Source: an uncultured Tateyamaria sp. (GTDB lineage Bacteria; Pseudomonadota; Alphaproteobacteria; Rhodobacterales; Rhodobacteraceae). Taken from it: a stretch of DNA of 64,000 nt. The translations under genes and the position numbers were made by a program. Below the pieces are notes generated by a model. The model searched no databases. It saw nothing but the letters and a program-made list of their open reading frames with translations, and was not told where the DNA came from. The DNA lies in NCBI RefSeq assembly GCF_947503705.1, contig NZ_CANNES010000014.1, forward strand, positions 1 to 64,000. Reading direction: 5' to 3'. Shown piece after piece: positions 27,678 through 36,981 of this stretch. Position 1 is the stretch's first letter. Every line of letters begins with the position of its first letter.

Positions 27678-28682
27678 ATGATCCCAGGCCCCCAAAACGC
27701 AATCACGGATGTCCCTGGTCTCAGGGTCGGCAATGCCCAGGATGACAGCCTGAAATCCGGTGTGACGGTGCTCACGGCTGATGCGCCCTTTACCGCCTCG
27801 GTGGCCGTGATGGGCGGCGCGCCCGGCACCCGTGAAACCGACCTCTTGGCCCCTGACAAATCCGTCGCAAAAGTGGACGCGCTGGTGCTCTCGGGGGGCT
27901 CGGCCTATGGGCTCGATGCCTGCTCTGGCGTGGTGGCGGGGCTGCGGGCGCAAGGGCGCGGTTTCAAGGTGGGCAAGGCCATCATCCCGCTTGTGCCCGG
28001 CGCAATCATCTTCGACCTCTTGTCAGGCGGCGATCAAAGCTGGTCAGACACCCCCTACCCGGCCTTGGGTCGCGCCGCCTTTGACGCCGCTACAGACAGG
28101 ACAGACATCGGCACCGTCGGCGCGGGTACCGGGGCCATGACGGCCATGATGAAAGGCGGGCTTGGCACGGCCTCTCTCACGCTCGACAACGGGATCATCG
28201 TGGGGGCGCTGGTGGCCGCCAACCCCATGGGCAGCGTCACAACCCCCGGCGACAAGCATTTCTGGGCCGCCCCGTTCGAGATTGATGGCGAGTTTGGCGG
28301 GCTCGGCCCCGACGCCAATGCAGGCCTCGGGCGCAGCCTCGACAGCCGCAAACTGACCGCAATGATCGAGCGGACCAATACGACCATCGCGATCATCGCC
28401 ACCAATGCAACACTGGACAAGGCGCAATGCCAGCGGGTCGCCTGGGCCGCCCACGACGGGATCGGACGGGCCTGTGTTCCGGCGCACAGCCCCGGCGACG
28501 GCGATCTGGTCTTTGCCGCCGCCACCGGCGACATCGCCCTGACAAACGAACGGGATCTGGCCCTGATCGGGCACGCGGGCGCGCTCTGCCTCAGCCGCGC
28601 CATCGCAAGAGGCGTGCACGCGGCCACGCCCGCCCCGAACGATCTGCTGCCAACCTGGAGCATGCTGAATGCCGACGCTTGA
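27678..28682 (+). CDS. P1 family peptidase (DmpA/Ntn-hydrolase, S58)
   Basis: 334 residues. The GGSAYGLDACSGVVAGLRAQG, TVGAGTGA, GGLGTASLTLDNG and NPMGSV stretches are hallmarks of the DmpA/L-aminopeptidase family. These enzymes self-cleave to expose a nucleophilic Ser/Thr; the probable site here is in ERTNTTIAIIATNA. They release N-terminal amino acids or beta-amino acids from peptides and amides. Its ribosome-binding site appears to be supplied by the intergenic repeat. It overlaps the next gene by 14 bp. Confidence 0.87.
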   Translation: MIPGPQNAITDVPGLRVGNAQDDSLKSGVTVLTADAPFTASVAVMGGAPGTRETDLLAPDKSVAKVDALVLSGGSAYGLDACSGVVAGLRAQGRGFKVGKAIIPLVPGAIIFDLLSGGDQSWSDTPYPALGRAAFDAATDRTDIGTVGAGTGAMTAMMKGGLGTASLTLDNGIIVGALVAANPMGSVTTPGDKHFWAAPFEIDGEFGGLGPDANAGLGRSLDSRKLTAMIERTNTTIAIIATNATLDKAQCQRVAWAAHDGIGRACVPAHSPGDGDLVFAAATGDIALTNERDLALIGHAGALCLSRAIARGVHAATPAPNDLLPTWSMLNADA

Positions 28683-29460
28683 ACGCCCCGATCTGACCCT
28701 GCACTACACGGTCACAGGCACCGGCCCGCCGCTCCTGATGCTTGCGGGATTCATGTCGGATCACGCCAGTTGGACACCGCTGATCCCCCTCCTGTCAGAG
28801 CGGTTCACCTGCATCGCACCCGACAACCGCACCACGGGGCAAAGCACACCATGGAACGCGCCCGTCTCCATTGACCACATGGCAACCGACGCCATGGCGC
28901 TGATGGATCAGCTCGGGCATGAGAGGTTCCACCTGATCGGGCACTCCATGGGCGGGATCATTGCGCTGCACATGGCCCAACATATCCCGGACCAGATTGC
29001 CTCGGCCACCATCGCCGCCTCCGCTCCCGTCAGGCTCCCGCGCAACACCGCCCTTTTTGCCAACCTCATCGCGATCCGGCAGAGCAATGCGCCGCCCGGC
29101 ACATGGCTGCGGGCGCTGTTCCCCTGGCTGTTCAACCCTCAGGTCTTTGACGACCCAAAAGCCTTGGATGCGGCCATCGCCGACGCGCTCGCCTACCCCT
29201 ACGGTCAAAGCGCGGATGCGATGGCGCATCAACTGACAGCCCTGCGCGATTACAACGGGGCGGCCCTCGCCCATCCGGCCTGCCCGGCGCAGGCCCTGAT
29301 CGGGGGTGTTGACCTGATCAATCCGCCCGATCATATCCTGTCGGTGCTGAACCACCTGCCGCACCATATCATTGAAGGGGCCGGACATTCGATCCACTGG
29401 GATGCGCCCGACGCGGTGGCGCGGCACCTGACCGCCTTTGCGCTGCAACACCCGATCTAA
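28669..29460 (+). CDS. Alpha/beta hydrolase
   Basis: 263 residues. Nucleophile elbow GHSMGG, preceding DNRTTGQST turn, and catalytic His in EGAGHSIHWD. Resembles 3-oxoadipate enol-lactonase and related ester/lactone hydrolases. The start lies inside the end of the P1 peptidase gene, indicating coupled translation. Confidence 0.87.
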   Translation: MPTLERPDLTLHYTVTGTGPPLLMLAGFMSDHASWTPLIPLLSERFTCIAPDNRTTGQSTPWNAPVSIDHMATDAMALMDQLGHERFHLIGHSMGGIIALHMAQHIPDQIASATIAASAPVRLPRNTALFANLIAIRQSNAPPGTWLRALFPWLFNPQVFDDPKALDAAIADALAYPYGQSADAMAHQLTALRDYNGAALAHPACPAQALIGGVDLINPPDHILSVLNHLPHHIIEGAGHSIHWDAPDAVARHLTAFALQHPI

Positions 29461-29469
29461 GGACACGCC

Positions 29470-30825
29470 ATGCACGACCTCTACGGGCTACAGATCACTT
29501 GCGACAGCGACGAAACCCGGCAGGGGATCGACGATTTCATCCACGGGTTCATCAGCTTTCGGACCAAGGCGGCGAATATCCTCAAAGCGGCCAAGGCTGA
29601 CCCCGGCAACGGGCTGGCCAACGCCTACGCCGCAATCCTCTATATGCTGCTCGAAGCGCCCGTGGCCCCAAAACTCGCCGCACCCTTTCTGGAAAACGCG
29701 CAAAAAGCCACCGACATCACCCCGCGCGAGGCGGCGGCGGTCGAGGCGGCGCATCTCTTTGCAACGAGCCAAATTCCCAAGCTGATCCAGCTTTGCGAAG
29801 CGACGGTAACCGCCTATCCCCGTGACATGCTCATGCTGAAGCTTGGCCAATATCACACGTTCAACATTGGCGACTTCCCTGCCATGCTGCGGATCGCCCA
29901 AAAGGCACAGCCAGGGGCGGCCGATATTGCCTACGCGCATGGTATGCTGGCCTTCGGCTACGAAGAGTGCCACCTGCTGGACGAGGCAGAATGCGCCGCG
30001 CGGCACGCGCTGTCCCTGGATCAAAGCGAGCCTTGGGCGCATCATGCACTGGCCCACATCTACCTCACGCGCGGTCAGGTCGCCGAGGGGACGACATTTC
30101 TGGAAAGCGTCGCGCATCACTGGGCCGACCTCAACAGTTTCATGCACAGCCACAACTGGTGGCACCTGGCGCTGTTCTACATCTCCGCAGGGCGGACGGA
30201 CGACCTGCTCAAGGCCTATGACACCCATGTCTGGGGGCTGTCCAAGGACTATTCTCAAGACCAGGTCGGCGCAGTGTCCCTGCTGGCACGGATGGAGTTC
30301 GCAGGTGTCCATGTGGGCGACCGTTGGGCGGACGTGGCTGACCACGTCGCCAAACGGGGCGCCGACACCACCAGCCCTTTCCTGACACTGCAATACCTCT
30401 ACGCGCTCGGGCGGACCGGCAGGCCAGAGGCGGAAACGCTACTCAGCGCCATCGAAGAGCGCGCCGAAGACGAGACCCGACACGACCACGCCACCTGGCG
30501 CGACGTGGTGATCTGGGCCGCCCACGGGATCGCGTCCCACGCCGCAGGCGACTATGACGACACGATCCGCTTCCTCAGCAAAGCACTCCCCCGCCTCGCC
30601 GAAGCAGGCGGCAGCCACGCGCAACGGGACCTCTTCGAGCAGATCCACCTCGACGCGCTGATCCAGGCAGGCCATAGCAGCCGCGCCCAGCAAGTGCTGG
30701 AAATGCGACGAACCTATGACCCCGACGGCGTCCCGCTGAACACGATGCTGGCCGAGATCTACGACAAATCGGGCCTCCCCGATCAGGCGAACAAGGCCCG
30801 CGCACGCATCGCTTCTTTTGGCTGA
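29470..30825 (+). CDS. Tetratricopeptide repeat protein (TTC38-like)
   Basis: 451 residues, almost entirely helical with degenerate TPR units (for example AECAARHALSLDQSEPWAHHALAHIYLTRGQVAEG). No signal peptide or membrane segment. The layout and the HNWWHLALFYI and HDHATWRDVVIWA motifs match the TTC38-like family found next to hydrolases in many bacteria. Likely a cytoplasmic scaffold; role unknown. Last gene of the long plus-strand run; a repeat copy begins at its stop codon. Confidence 0.8.
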   Translation: MHDLYGLQITCDSDETRQGIDDFIHGFISFRTKAANILKAAKADPGNGLANAYAAILYMLLEAPVAPKLAAPFLENAQKATDITPREAAAVEAAHLFATSQIPKLIQLCEATVTAYPRDMLMLKLGQYHTFNIGDFPAMLRIAQKAQPGAADIAYAHGMLAFGYEECHLLDEAECAARHALSLDQSEPWAHHALAHIYLTRGQVAEGTTFLESVAHHWADLNSFMHSHNWWHLALFYISAGRTDDLLKAYDTHVWGLSKDYSQDQVGAVSLLARMEFAGVHVGDRWADVADHVAKRGADTTSPFLTLQYLYALGRTGRPEAETLLSAIEERAEDETRHDHATWRDVVIWAAHGIASHAAGDYDDTIRFLSKALPRLAEAGGSHAQRDLFEQIHLDALIQAGHSSRAQQVLEMRRTYDPDGVPLNTMLAEIYDKSGLPDQANKARARIASFG

Positions 30826-30845
30826 AAATATCCCCCCGGAGGGAC
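30822..30845 (+). repeat. Dispersed intergenic repeat, short copy 4
   Basis: GGCTGAAAATATCCCCCCGGAGGG spans the TPR stop codon: the AAAATA block plus the CCGGAGG block, without the TTCATTGTT block. Confidence 0.5.
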
Positions 30846-30848
30846 ATG

Positions 30849-30876
30849 TCAGAAGGGTCTGAAAAGGCCCTTCTGA
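30849..30876. repeat. Inverted repeat between the TPR gene and dxs
   Basis: TCAGAAGGG at 30849-30857 pairs with CCCTTCTGA at 30868-30876 around a 10-base loop. It lies in the 183-bp gap where the plus-strand operon and the minus-strand photosynthesis operon converge. It lacks a T-run on the correct side for either strand, so a terminator function is only possible. Confidence 0.45.
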
Positions 30877-31008
30877 AAAAAATCGTGTCGCGCGTATGCG
30901 CGTCAATTCCGAACCAGCGTCGCTTGCACGGACCTGAGCTTCCCCTCGCGGCGGCAAAGCCACCTGCCGGGCAGTGGGCCGGGAATTTTTTAGAACAGAG
31001 AAGAAACG

Positions 31009-32928
31009 TCAGGTTCCGCTTTGAATATCCACCACATTGCTGGATGCCTGATCCAAGGCCGCACGCACCGTCCGGGCAATCCCGTCCGCGTTCAGCCCTG
31101 CGGCGGCATACATCTCGTCCGGGCCCGCCTGGTCGATGAACACATCCGGCAAGTGCATGCTGCGCACCTTCAGGCCGTGATCCAGCAGCCCATCCGCCGC
31201 CATGGCTTGCAGCACCATCGCGCCAAAGCCGCCCATCGCCCCCTGTTCCACCGTGACCAGCACCGCATGACGCGCCGCCAGATCGCGGATCAGACCCATG
31301 TCCAGCGGCTTGGCAAAACGAGCATCCGCGATGCTCACCGACAGCCCCTGACCCTCCAGCACGGCAGCCGCCTTTTCACACTCATCCAGATGCGTGCCCA
31401 GCGACAAGAGCGCCACATCCGACCCCTCCTGGATCATCCGGCCCTTGCCGATCGCCAGCACCTCGCCGCGCTCGGGCATCTCGACCCCGCGCCCATTGCC
31501 GCGCGGATATCGAAAGGCAATCGGGCCGCTGTCATGGGCCGCCGCCGTGGTCACCATATGCATCAGTTCCGCCTCGTCCGAGGCGGCCATGACCACCATC
31601 CCGGGCAGAGCCGCCAGATAGCCGATGTCGAAAGATCCCGCATGGGTGGCCCCATCCGCGCCCACGAGACCGGCGCGATCAATGGCAAAGCGCACGGGCA
31701 GACCCTGCAAGGCCACATCATGGACCACCTGGTCATAGCCGCGCTGCAAAAACGTCGAATAGATCGCGCAGAAAGGTTTCAGCCCCGACGCCGCCATACC
31801 GGCCGCAAAGGTCACCCCGTGTTGTTCCGCAATACCAACGTCAAAGACACGCGCCGGAAAGCGGTCCGCCATCTTGTCCACACCGGTGCCGCCCGGCATC
31901 GCTGCGGTCACAGCCACAATGGTAGGGTCCTCAGCGGCCAGATTGGCCAAAGTGGCCCCGAACACCGATGTATAGCTTGGCGCGTTGCTCTTGCCCTTGG
32001 ACTGCGCGCCGGTCTCCACATCGAACTTGGACACCCCGTGATACTTGTCGGCCGACCCCTCGGCGGGGGCATAGCCCTTGCCCTTCACCGTACAGGCATG
32101 GATCAGAACGGGGCCGGTGGACCGGGCACGGGCCGCACGCAGCACGGACAGAACCTGCCCCATGTCATGCCCATCAATCGGGCCGATATAGTCAAAGCCC
32201 AACTCTTCAAAAAACGTCCCCTTGCTCTCGACGCCCGTGACCATCTCGCGGGCGCGGCGCGCGCCATCGCGAACGGGTTTGGGCAGGGCCTGCTCCATCC
32301 CTTCGGCCAAAGCCTGGAACGGGGCAAAGGGTGAATTGCGGGACAGATTGGACAGATAGGTGCTCATCGCGCCGGTGGGTGGCGCGATGGACATCTCGTT
32401 GTCGTTCAGGATCACAAACAGCCGGCGACCCTCATGGCCCGCATTGTTCAACGCCTCATAGGCCATGCCGGCAGAAATCGACCCATCGCCGATCACGGCC
32501 ACCGCATCGCCCGTCGGCATCCCCATGTCGCGACCCACGGTAAAGCCCAAGGCTGCGGAAATGGAGGTCGAGGAATGCGCCGCCCCAAAGGGGTCAAAGT
32601 CACTCTCGGAGCGCTTGGTAAAGCCGCTCAGCCCGTCCTTCTGGCGCAGAGTGCCCATGCGGTGGCGGCGGCCCGTCAGGATCTTGTGGGGGTAACACTG
32701 GTGGCCCACATCCCAGATCAGCTTGTCGCGGGGAGTGTCGAACACCGCATGAATGGCCACGGTCAACTCAACCACGCCCAATGACGATCCAAGGTGACCG
32801 CCCGTGCGGCTCACCGCCTCGATCACATCGCCACGCAACTCACGGGCGACCTGGGTCAGCTCGCTATCGGAAAACCGTTTCAGATCGGCAGGACCCGCCA
32901 CGCGGTCCAACAATGGGGTCTGAGACAT
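31009..32928 (-). CDS. dxs: 1-deoxy-D-xylulose-5-phosphate synthase
   Basis: 639 residues from the ATG at 32928, preceded by AGGA at a good distance. Thiamine diphosphate motif [18 protein letters not shown], the [12 protein letters not shown] stretch, the second-half [13 protein letters not shown] motif and the C-terminal transketolase domain ([14 protein letters not shown]) identify DXS. It condenses pyruvate and glyceraldehyde 3-phosphate, the entry step of the MEP isoprenoid pathway feeding carotenoids and the bacteriochlorophyll tail. It is the last gene of the puf-bch operon, 243 bp after pufC; a photosynthesis-linked extra dxs copy is common in purple bacteria. Confidence 0.96.
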   Translation of the reverse strand: MSQTPLLDRVAGPADLKRFSDSELTQVARELRGDVIEAVSRTGGHLGSSLGVVELTVAIHAVFDTPRDKLIWDVGHQCYPHKILTGRRHRMGTLRQKDGLSGFTKRSESDFDPFGAAHSSTSISAALGFTVGRDMGMPTGDAVAVIGDGSISAGMAYEALNNAGHEGRRLFVILNDNEMSIAPPTGAMSTYLSNLSRNSPFAPFQALAEGMEQALPKPVRDGARRAREMVTGVESKGTFFEELGFDYIGPIDGHDMGQVLSVLRAARARSTGPVLIHACTVKGKGYAPAEGSADKYHGVSKFDVETGAQSKGKSNAPSYTSVFGATLANLAAEDPTIVAVTAAMPGGTGVDKMADRFPARVFDVGIAEQHGVTFAAGMAASGLKPFCAIYSTFLQRGYDQVVHDVALQGLPVRFAIDRAGLVGADGATHAGSFDIGYLAALPGMVVMAASDEAELMHMVTTAAAHDSGPIAFRYPRGNGRGVEMPERGEVLAIGKGRMIQEGSDVALLSLGTHLDECEKAAAVLEGQGLSVSIADARFAKPLDMGLIRDLAARHAVLVTVEQGAMGGFGAMVLQAMAADGLLDHGLKVRSMHLPDVFIDQAGPDEMYAAAGLNADGIARTVRAALDQASSNVVDIQSGT

Positions 32929-33144
32929 CACGCACATCCTTTTTTCAACGCCTCACCGCCTTGCCCGCGGTTGACTGAGGCAAAAAGGCGCCGCACCTGA
33001 GGGAACAAGTGCGACGCCAGGTTCCTGTAGCCAACAGGAAGGGAACCGGGGTCAGAAACCCCGCACCCGGACCAAGGAAGCCAATGGTCCGTGCCTGGCG
33101 TCACAGGGCAATCCGCAAACCGCCCCATGTCATCTTGGGCGTAG

Positions 33145-33164
33145 GGCGGGGGGGTGACCCCGCC
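33145..33164 (-). terminator. GC-rich hairpin after pufC
   Basis: On the minus strand GGCGGGG and CCCCGCC form a 7-bp stem with a 6-base loop, 8 bp after the pufC stop codon. No T-run follows. It may stabilise the puf mRNA or attenuate read-through to dxs. The rest of the 243-bp pufC-dxs gap holds no convincing gene. Confidence 0.5.
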
Positions 33165-33171
33165 GCCACGG

Positions 33172-34287
33172 TTACTCGTAGACAGGCGCGCCGGGGGCGG
33201 CCAGTTCAGGCCAGTCGGCGGTCATGTTCATGCCCTGCAAGGGGCGCTGATAGCCTTTGTGACAGGTCCGGCAGGCCACCTTGGGCGCGTCGGCATAGAT
33301 GGGGCCGAGGCGCTCCGCAGGATAGGTATCCTTGAGCGGGATCAGATAGGTCTCGTTCAGGTCCAGAACCATTGCGATGCCAAGGCTGGCGGTCGACCAC
33401 TGGGGCGTGTTCTGGCCCCCGTCATAGAACGCGCGGCTGTTGTGACAGAACACACAGTTCACGCCGAGGCTGTTGGCAAAGTAGTTCATCAGCGAATAGG
33501 TCCGCTCGGTGTCCTGAATGCTGGCATAGCCATCGACACCGGGCACGCCCGCCTCGCGGCTGTCCAGCGAGTGAACGGCGATGACCTCACCTTCCTCAAG
33601 ATACTTGGCTAGCGCATCCGACGGCAAAGACGTCGATTGGCTCAGCGAGGTGGCGCGGTTCTGGTTGGCAGACCAGCCTTCGACATTCTCGTTGACCGGG
33701 CTGATGCGGAACCAGATATCGCTGGGCACATGTTCGCCCCGGTGACAGGTGTAACAGTTCACACCCACCTCGTCGGCGGCATTCACATGCCCGTACCAGT
33801 CATCATTGATGGCCTGAGTCATCTGGATCATGCGGCGGCTGACGACCTTGGTATAAAGGTCATCGGCCCCGTATTCCGACACATCCGCATCACCGTGGCA
33901 ATAGGTGCACCCCTCGTCCGGGCTGACCCACTGGGTCATGGCCAGCATCACACGGTTGAAATTGTCCTCGGTCAGATCGCCCAGCACCTGAACGTTTTCG
34001 TACACGTCCTTGGCCAGCGGCTCACCGCCCTCGGGCACATAAGGCTCTTCGGTGTAGTAGTCCTCGATCGTGGGATCAGGGGCCACACGGGCCACGTTGA
34101 ACTCGGGCACCGACATGCCCGTGCCCCGTGGGCCGGTCTGCAATGACGCGGTCTGCGCCGGATTGCCCCAGGTCACGATCAGGGCGGCCGCAAAGATCGC
34201 GCTGCCTGCCACACCGACCAGGATCGCCGGACCAAAGATGTTGGTCGGGTTGTCCTTGTTCCATTTATCAAACCACTTGGGAAACAT
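33172..34287 (-). CDS. pufC: Photosynthetic reaction centre cytochrome c subunit (tetraheme)
   Basis: 371 residues from the ATG at 34287 (AAGGAG upstream, 1 bp after the pufM stop). Four CXXCH heme sites are visible: CTYCH (about residue 127), CYTCH (about 178), CVFCH (about 278) and CRTCH (about 339). The N-terminus has a hydrophobic anchor (about 20-40) and no lipobox Cys. It re-reduces the photo-oxidised special pair from soluble carriers on the periplasmic face. It occupies the place held by pufX in Rhodobacter, which is absent here. Confidence 0.96.
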   Translation of the reverse strand: MFPKWFDKWNKDNPTNIFGPAILVGVAGSAIFAAALIVTWGNPAQTASLQTGPRGTGMSVPEFNVARVAPDPTIEDYYTEEPYVPEGGEPLAKDVYENVQVLGDLTEDNFNRVMLAMTQWVSPDEGCTYCHGDADVSEYGADDLYTKVVSRRMIQMTQAINDDWYGHVNAADEVGVNCYTCHRGEHVPSDIWFRISPVNENVEGWSANQNRATSLSQSTSLPSDALAKYLEEGEVIAVHSLDSREAGVPGVDGYASIQDTERTYSLMNYFANSLGVNCVFCHNSRAFYDGGQNTPQWSTASLGIAMVLDLNETYLIPLKDTYPAERLGPIYADAPKVACRTCHKGYQRPLQGMNMTADWPELAAPGAPVYE

Positions 34288-34288
34288 A

Positions 34289-35275
34289 TCAGTTCTCCTT
34301 CCCAATGAAGGCTTCATAAGAGCCGTAATCTTCGTAGCCGTAGGCACCGTCATACATGGGAGCAAAGTTGTGCTCTTGCGCCCAGATGAACCAGTTGTCG
34401 ACAACTGTACCGGTCAGCAGGATCCCGATGCCGCCCGTGATGGGGGTCAGAACCGCGAACCACCAGGCCCAGCGGTGAATGCCTTCCATCGTGGCGTTGA
34501 ACCCCATGGTCCAGCGCCAGAAAAGGGCCGCACGTTCCGTCGCTGTTCCGCGATCAAAGATCTGCTCAAGCTCGCGGTCGCCGCCATAACGAGTAACCGC
34601 CAGGATGGTGCCGCCATGCATGGCAAACAGCAGAACCGAACCATACAGGAACACGATGCTCAGACAGTGGAATGGGTTGTAGTACAGGTTGCCATAACGG
34701 ATCGAAAAGGCGGTCGTCCAATCCAGGTGGGCAAAGATGCCGTAGGGCACAGCCTCTGACCAGCTGCCCATCAGGACAGGCCGGATCAGACCCAGAACCA
34801 GCACCAGCCACAGAAGGGCGGCAAAGGCCCAGGCCAGGTGCTTGCCCATCTTGTGCTGCTGCGCCAATTGGTAGGTGCGCAGCCACCAGGTCACGCAACC
34901 GCCCAAAAAGAACATGCCCGCGATGATGAACGCGCCACCGTCATTGAGGGGCGGCATGCTCAACCCGTATTCAGGCCCGGGGGGTTCCAGCGCCAGCCAG
35001 AACAATTGGCGGATGAACTCGGGCACCGACCAGCCAACTTGGGCCAGCATGGAAAAGCCCACGATGTTGAACCAGATCATGAAACAGATACACGAGATCA
35101 CACCGTAAGAGCCGATGTTGATCGGACCAATTTGCGCGTTGCCAAACAGGCCCATCAGCTTGGAGAAGAAGGGCTTGCCCGCGCGCTCTGCGCTCAGCTC
35201 ACCGCTGTCATCCATGCCCCATTCGGTTTTGCCCTGCACTTGGACCTGGGTGAAGATATTTTGATACTCAATCAT
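34289..35275 (-). CDS. pufM: Photosynthetic reaction centre M subunit
   Basis: 328 residues, five membrane helices. The bacteriochlorophyll and iron ligands are in [15 protein letters not shown] and [23 protein letters not shown], and the final helix has [22 protein letters not shown]. With PufL it forms the core that performs charge separation to the quinones. The ATG is 2 bp after the pufL stop. Confidence 0.98.
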   Translation of the reverse strand: MIEYQNIFTQVQVQGKTEWGMDDSGELSAERAGKPFFSKLMGLFGNAQIGPINIGSYGVISCICFMIWFNIVGFSMLAQVGWSVPEFIRQLFWLALEPPGPEYGLSMPPLNDGGAFIIAGMFFLGGCVTWWLRTYQLAQQHKMGKHLAWAFAALLWLVLVLGLIRPVLMGSWSEAVPYGIFAHLDWTTAFSIRYGNLYYNPFHCLSIVFLYGSVLLFAMHGGTILAVTRYGGDRELEQIFDRGTATERAALFWRWTMGFNATMEGIHRWAWWFAVLTPITGGIGILLTGTVVDNWFIWAQEHNFAPMYDGAYGYEDYGSYEAFIGKEN

Positions 35276-35277
35276 GG

Positions 35278-36129
35278 TTATACTCCTCCCACGGGCATCG
35301 GGTTCGCGCCCCAGATCGGCAACTCAAGCCACCAGTTCCACCATTCGGGCCAACCGGCTGTCCAGACGGGACCAGAGATGATGATGCACACAGCCGAGAA
35401 GAAGACAGCGTTCAGCGCCAGCAGGTAACCGACCCGGTGGATGCCCAATGTGCCGACGGAATAGCCGATGTAGTCGCGGAAAAACGTGTCTTCGTGATCC
35501 GGCGTCTTGGCCAGCTCGCCCTTTTCCGGGTTGGCCGCCGACAGGATCAGACCGCCATGAAGCGCAAGGGCAATGGTGGTGGTAAAGAACAAGGTCACCG
35601 CCAGCATGTGGGCCGGATTGTAATGGAAGTGCAGATAGGCATAGCCCGTGTTGCTCACCCAATCGAGGTGGCTGAAGATCCCGTAAGGGAACCCATGGCC
35701 CCACGCACCCATCAACAAGGGGCGGAAGATGACCAAGGTGACATAGGCCAGGATCGCAAAGGAGAAGCCGATGGGCACATGGTATCCCATGCCCAGCTTG
35801 CGGCAAATCTCGACCTCGCGCAGGGCCCAGCTGATAAAGGCGCCCGTGGCGCAGAAGGTGACAATCTGCCAAAGGCCGCCCTCCATCAAGGGGGCCATGC
35901 CCAGACCGTAACTCAGATCAGGGGGGGCGATGTTGATCAGCCAGGGGTTAAAGGTGCCCTGCTGGGACGCGCCCCAGAAAATGAGGACGGTGCCCAATAG
36001 GGTGAAAAAGGCAGTCGTGACCCCGAAAAAGCCCACGTAGAAGGGGCCGACCCAAAAGTCGAACAGATCACCGCCGATCAGCGTCCCGCCTCGGACGCGA
36101 TACTTTCTCTCGAAGGATAGCAAGGCCAT
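35278..36129 (-). CDS. pufL: Photosynthetic reaction centre L subunit
   Basis: 283 residues starting [17 protein letters not shown], five membrane helices. Cofactor-ligand segments are [17 protein letters not shown] and [11 protein letters not shown], followed by [24 protein letters not shown]. Forms the special-pair and quinone-A/B scaffold with PufM. Separated from pufA by 141 bp holding a strong hairpin. Confidence 0.98.
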   Translation of the reverse strand: MALLSFERKYRVRGGTLIGGDLFDFWVGPFYVGFFGVTTAFFTLLGTVLIFWGASQQGTFNPWLINIAPPDLSYGLGMAPLMEGGLWQIVTFCATGAFISWALREVEICRKLGMGYHVPIGFSFAILAYVTLVIFRPLLMGAWGHGFPYGIFSHLDWVSNTGYAYLHFHYNPAHMLAVTLFFTTTIALALHGGLILSAANPEKGELAKTPDHEDTFFRDYIGYSVGTLGIHRVGYLLALNAVFFSAVCIIISGPVWTAGWPEWWNWWLELPIWGANPMPVGGV

Positions 36130-36199
36130 CTCTCAAACTCCGCAGTTGGCGGTGCAGCCCACCATAGGACAGCGACCGTCTTGAATGTCGTTATGGTTT

Positions 36200-36241
36200 G
36201 TTGCGGGCAGGCCAGGGCGCACTGTCGGCCCCGCCCGCAAC
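36200..36241 (-). promoter_or_regulatory. Intercistronic mRNA hairpin between pufA and pufL
   Basis: A perfect 9-bp stem (GTTGCGGGC at 36200-36208 with GCCCGCAAC at 36233-36241) encloses further complementary G/C blocks. In Rhodobacter, hairpins at this position stop 3' exonucleases and keep pufBA mRNA more abundant than pufLM, setting the LH1 to reaction-centre ratio. The same role is inferred here. Confidence 0.85.
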
Positions 36242-36270
36242 TTTGCTTTTGATCCGCTTGCGAACCGGTC

Positions 36271-36429
36271 TTACTGGGCGCTTTGGGCGGCCAGTTCGAA
36301 CCAGTTGAAGTGGTCCGTGCTCAGCAGGACGAGGTGAATCATCGCCGCCAGCAGGAACAGGAAAACGCCCTGTGCGACAAACACACGACGGGGATCAAAG
36401 ATGAGCCAGATCTTGTAGAACTTTGCCAT
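36271..36429 (-). CDS. pufA: Light-harvesting 1 alpha polypeptide
   Basis: 52 residues, [20 protein letters not shown] at the N-terminus, one membrane helix with the bacteriochlorophyll-ligand His in [18 protein letters not shown]. The ribosome-binding site AGGAGGG lies upstream in the 15-bp gap after pufB. It forms the LH1 ring with PufB around the reaction centre. Too short for a standard ORF cut-off but unambiguous. Confidence 0.96.
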   Translation of the reverse strand: MAKFYKIWLIFDPRRVFVAQGVFLFLLAAMIHLVLLSTDHFNWFELAAQSAQ

Positions 36430-36444
36430 TGCTTAAATCCCTCC

Positions 36445-36588
36445 TTAGAACCACGGACGCCAGATGAACACTGCCAAGTGAGCGACAACGGCAACGGCTG
36501 TAAAAAGCCAGAGCCCGCTCATATAGACAGTGTGCAATTCTTGCGCCTGCTCGTCTGTGAGACCTGTAAAGGACAGGTTTTCAGCCAT
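36445..36588 (-). CDS. pufB: Light-harvesting 1 beta polypeptide
   Basis: 47 residues, starting [20 protein letters not shown], with the ligand His in [14 protein letters not shown] at the end of the single membrane helix. GGAGG lies 7 bp before the ATG. The frame is open upstream but only this start gives the known LH1-beta length. The 159-bp stretch between pufQ and pufB is non-coding and GC-rich. Confidence 0.96.
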   Translation of the reverse strand: MAENLSFTGLTDEQAQELHTVYMSGLWLFTAVAVVAHLAVFIWRPWF

Positions 36589-36747
36589 AAGTATTCCTCC
36601 GGAATAAGATGCTGATGCCGCGCACCCCGCGGCCGGGTCCATTGGGGTCGCCCCCTCCGGGCTCTGTCCACCTGTTGCCAGGCGGCCAGTCTCGCATCCC
36701 GGCAGGCGCACACATGCTGGGAAATTCGAAATATGTCGGGTGGGCCT

Positions 36748-36981
36748 TCAAGCGTTGAAGATCATCGGCGTGATGATCCGCGCTTGGGTCCAGGCCCGGG
36801 CCATCGGGCCCTTGTCCGTGAACGACCGCGATTTGATCGCGGCCAACGCCCAGGTCAGGCAGGCCAGCGGCAGCGTCGCCACAAAGATGATCGCGAAATA
36901 GACCATGAACTCGGTCTTTTGGCCGTTGCGCTTTTTCGGCGCGGCCTCGGTGGTGACCAGATCAGATGTCATGTCAGTCAT
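36748..36981 (-). CDS. pufQ: PufQ, bacteriochlorophyll-synthesis accessory membrane protein
   Basis: 77 residues with one membrane helix ([27 protein letters not shown]) and the C-terminal [26 protein letters not shown] stretch typical of PufQ. It is thought to steer bacteriochlorophyll or porphyrin intermediates during assembly. The start overlaps the bchZ stop (ATGA), and a second ATG three codons on is an alternative. Confidence 0.92.
   Translation of the reverse strand: MTDMTSDLVTTEAAPKKRNGQKTEFMVYFAIIFVATLPLACLTWALAAIKSRSFTDKGPMARAWTQARIITPMIFNA

Noticed and set aside
30846-31139. Plus-strand ORF after the TPR gene with a GGAGG upstream
   Set aside because: It runs antisense into dxs, its sequence is low-complexity Arg/Pro/His without any recognisable fold, and the GGAGG belongs to the dispersed repeat.
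34250-34300. Possible pufX after pufM
   Set aside because: The sequence immediately after pufM is the tetraheme pufC gene; no PufX-like ORF is present.
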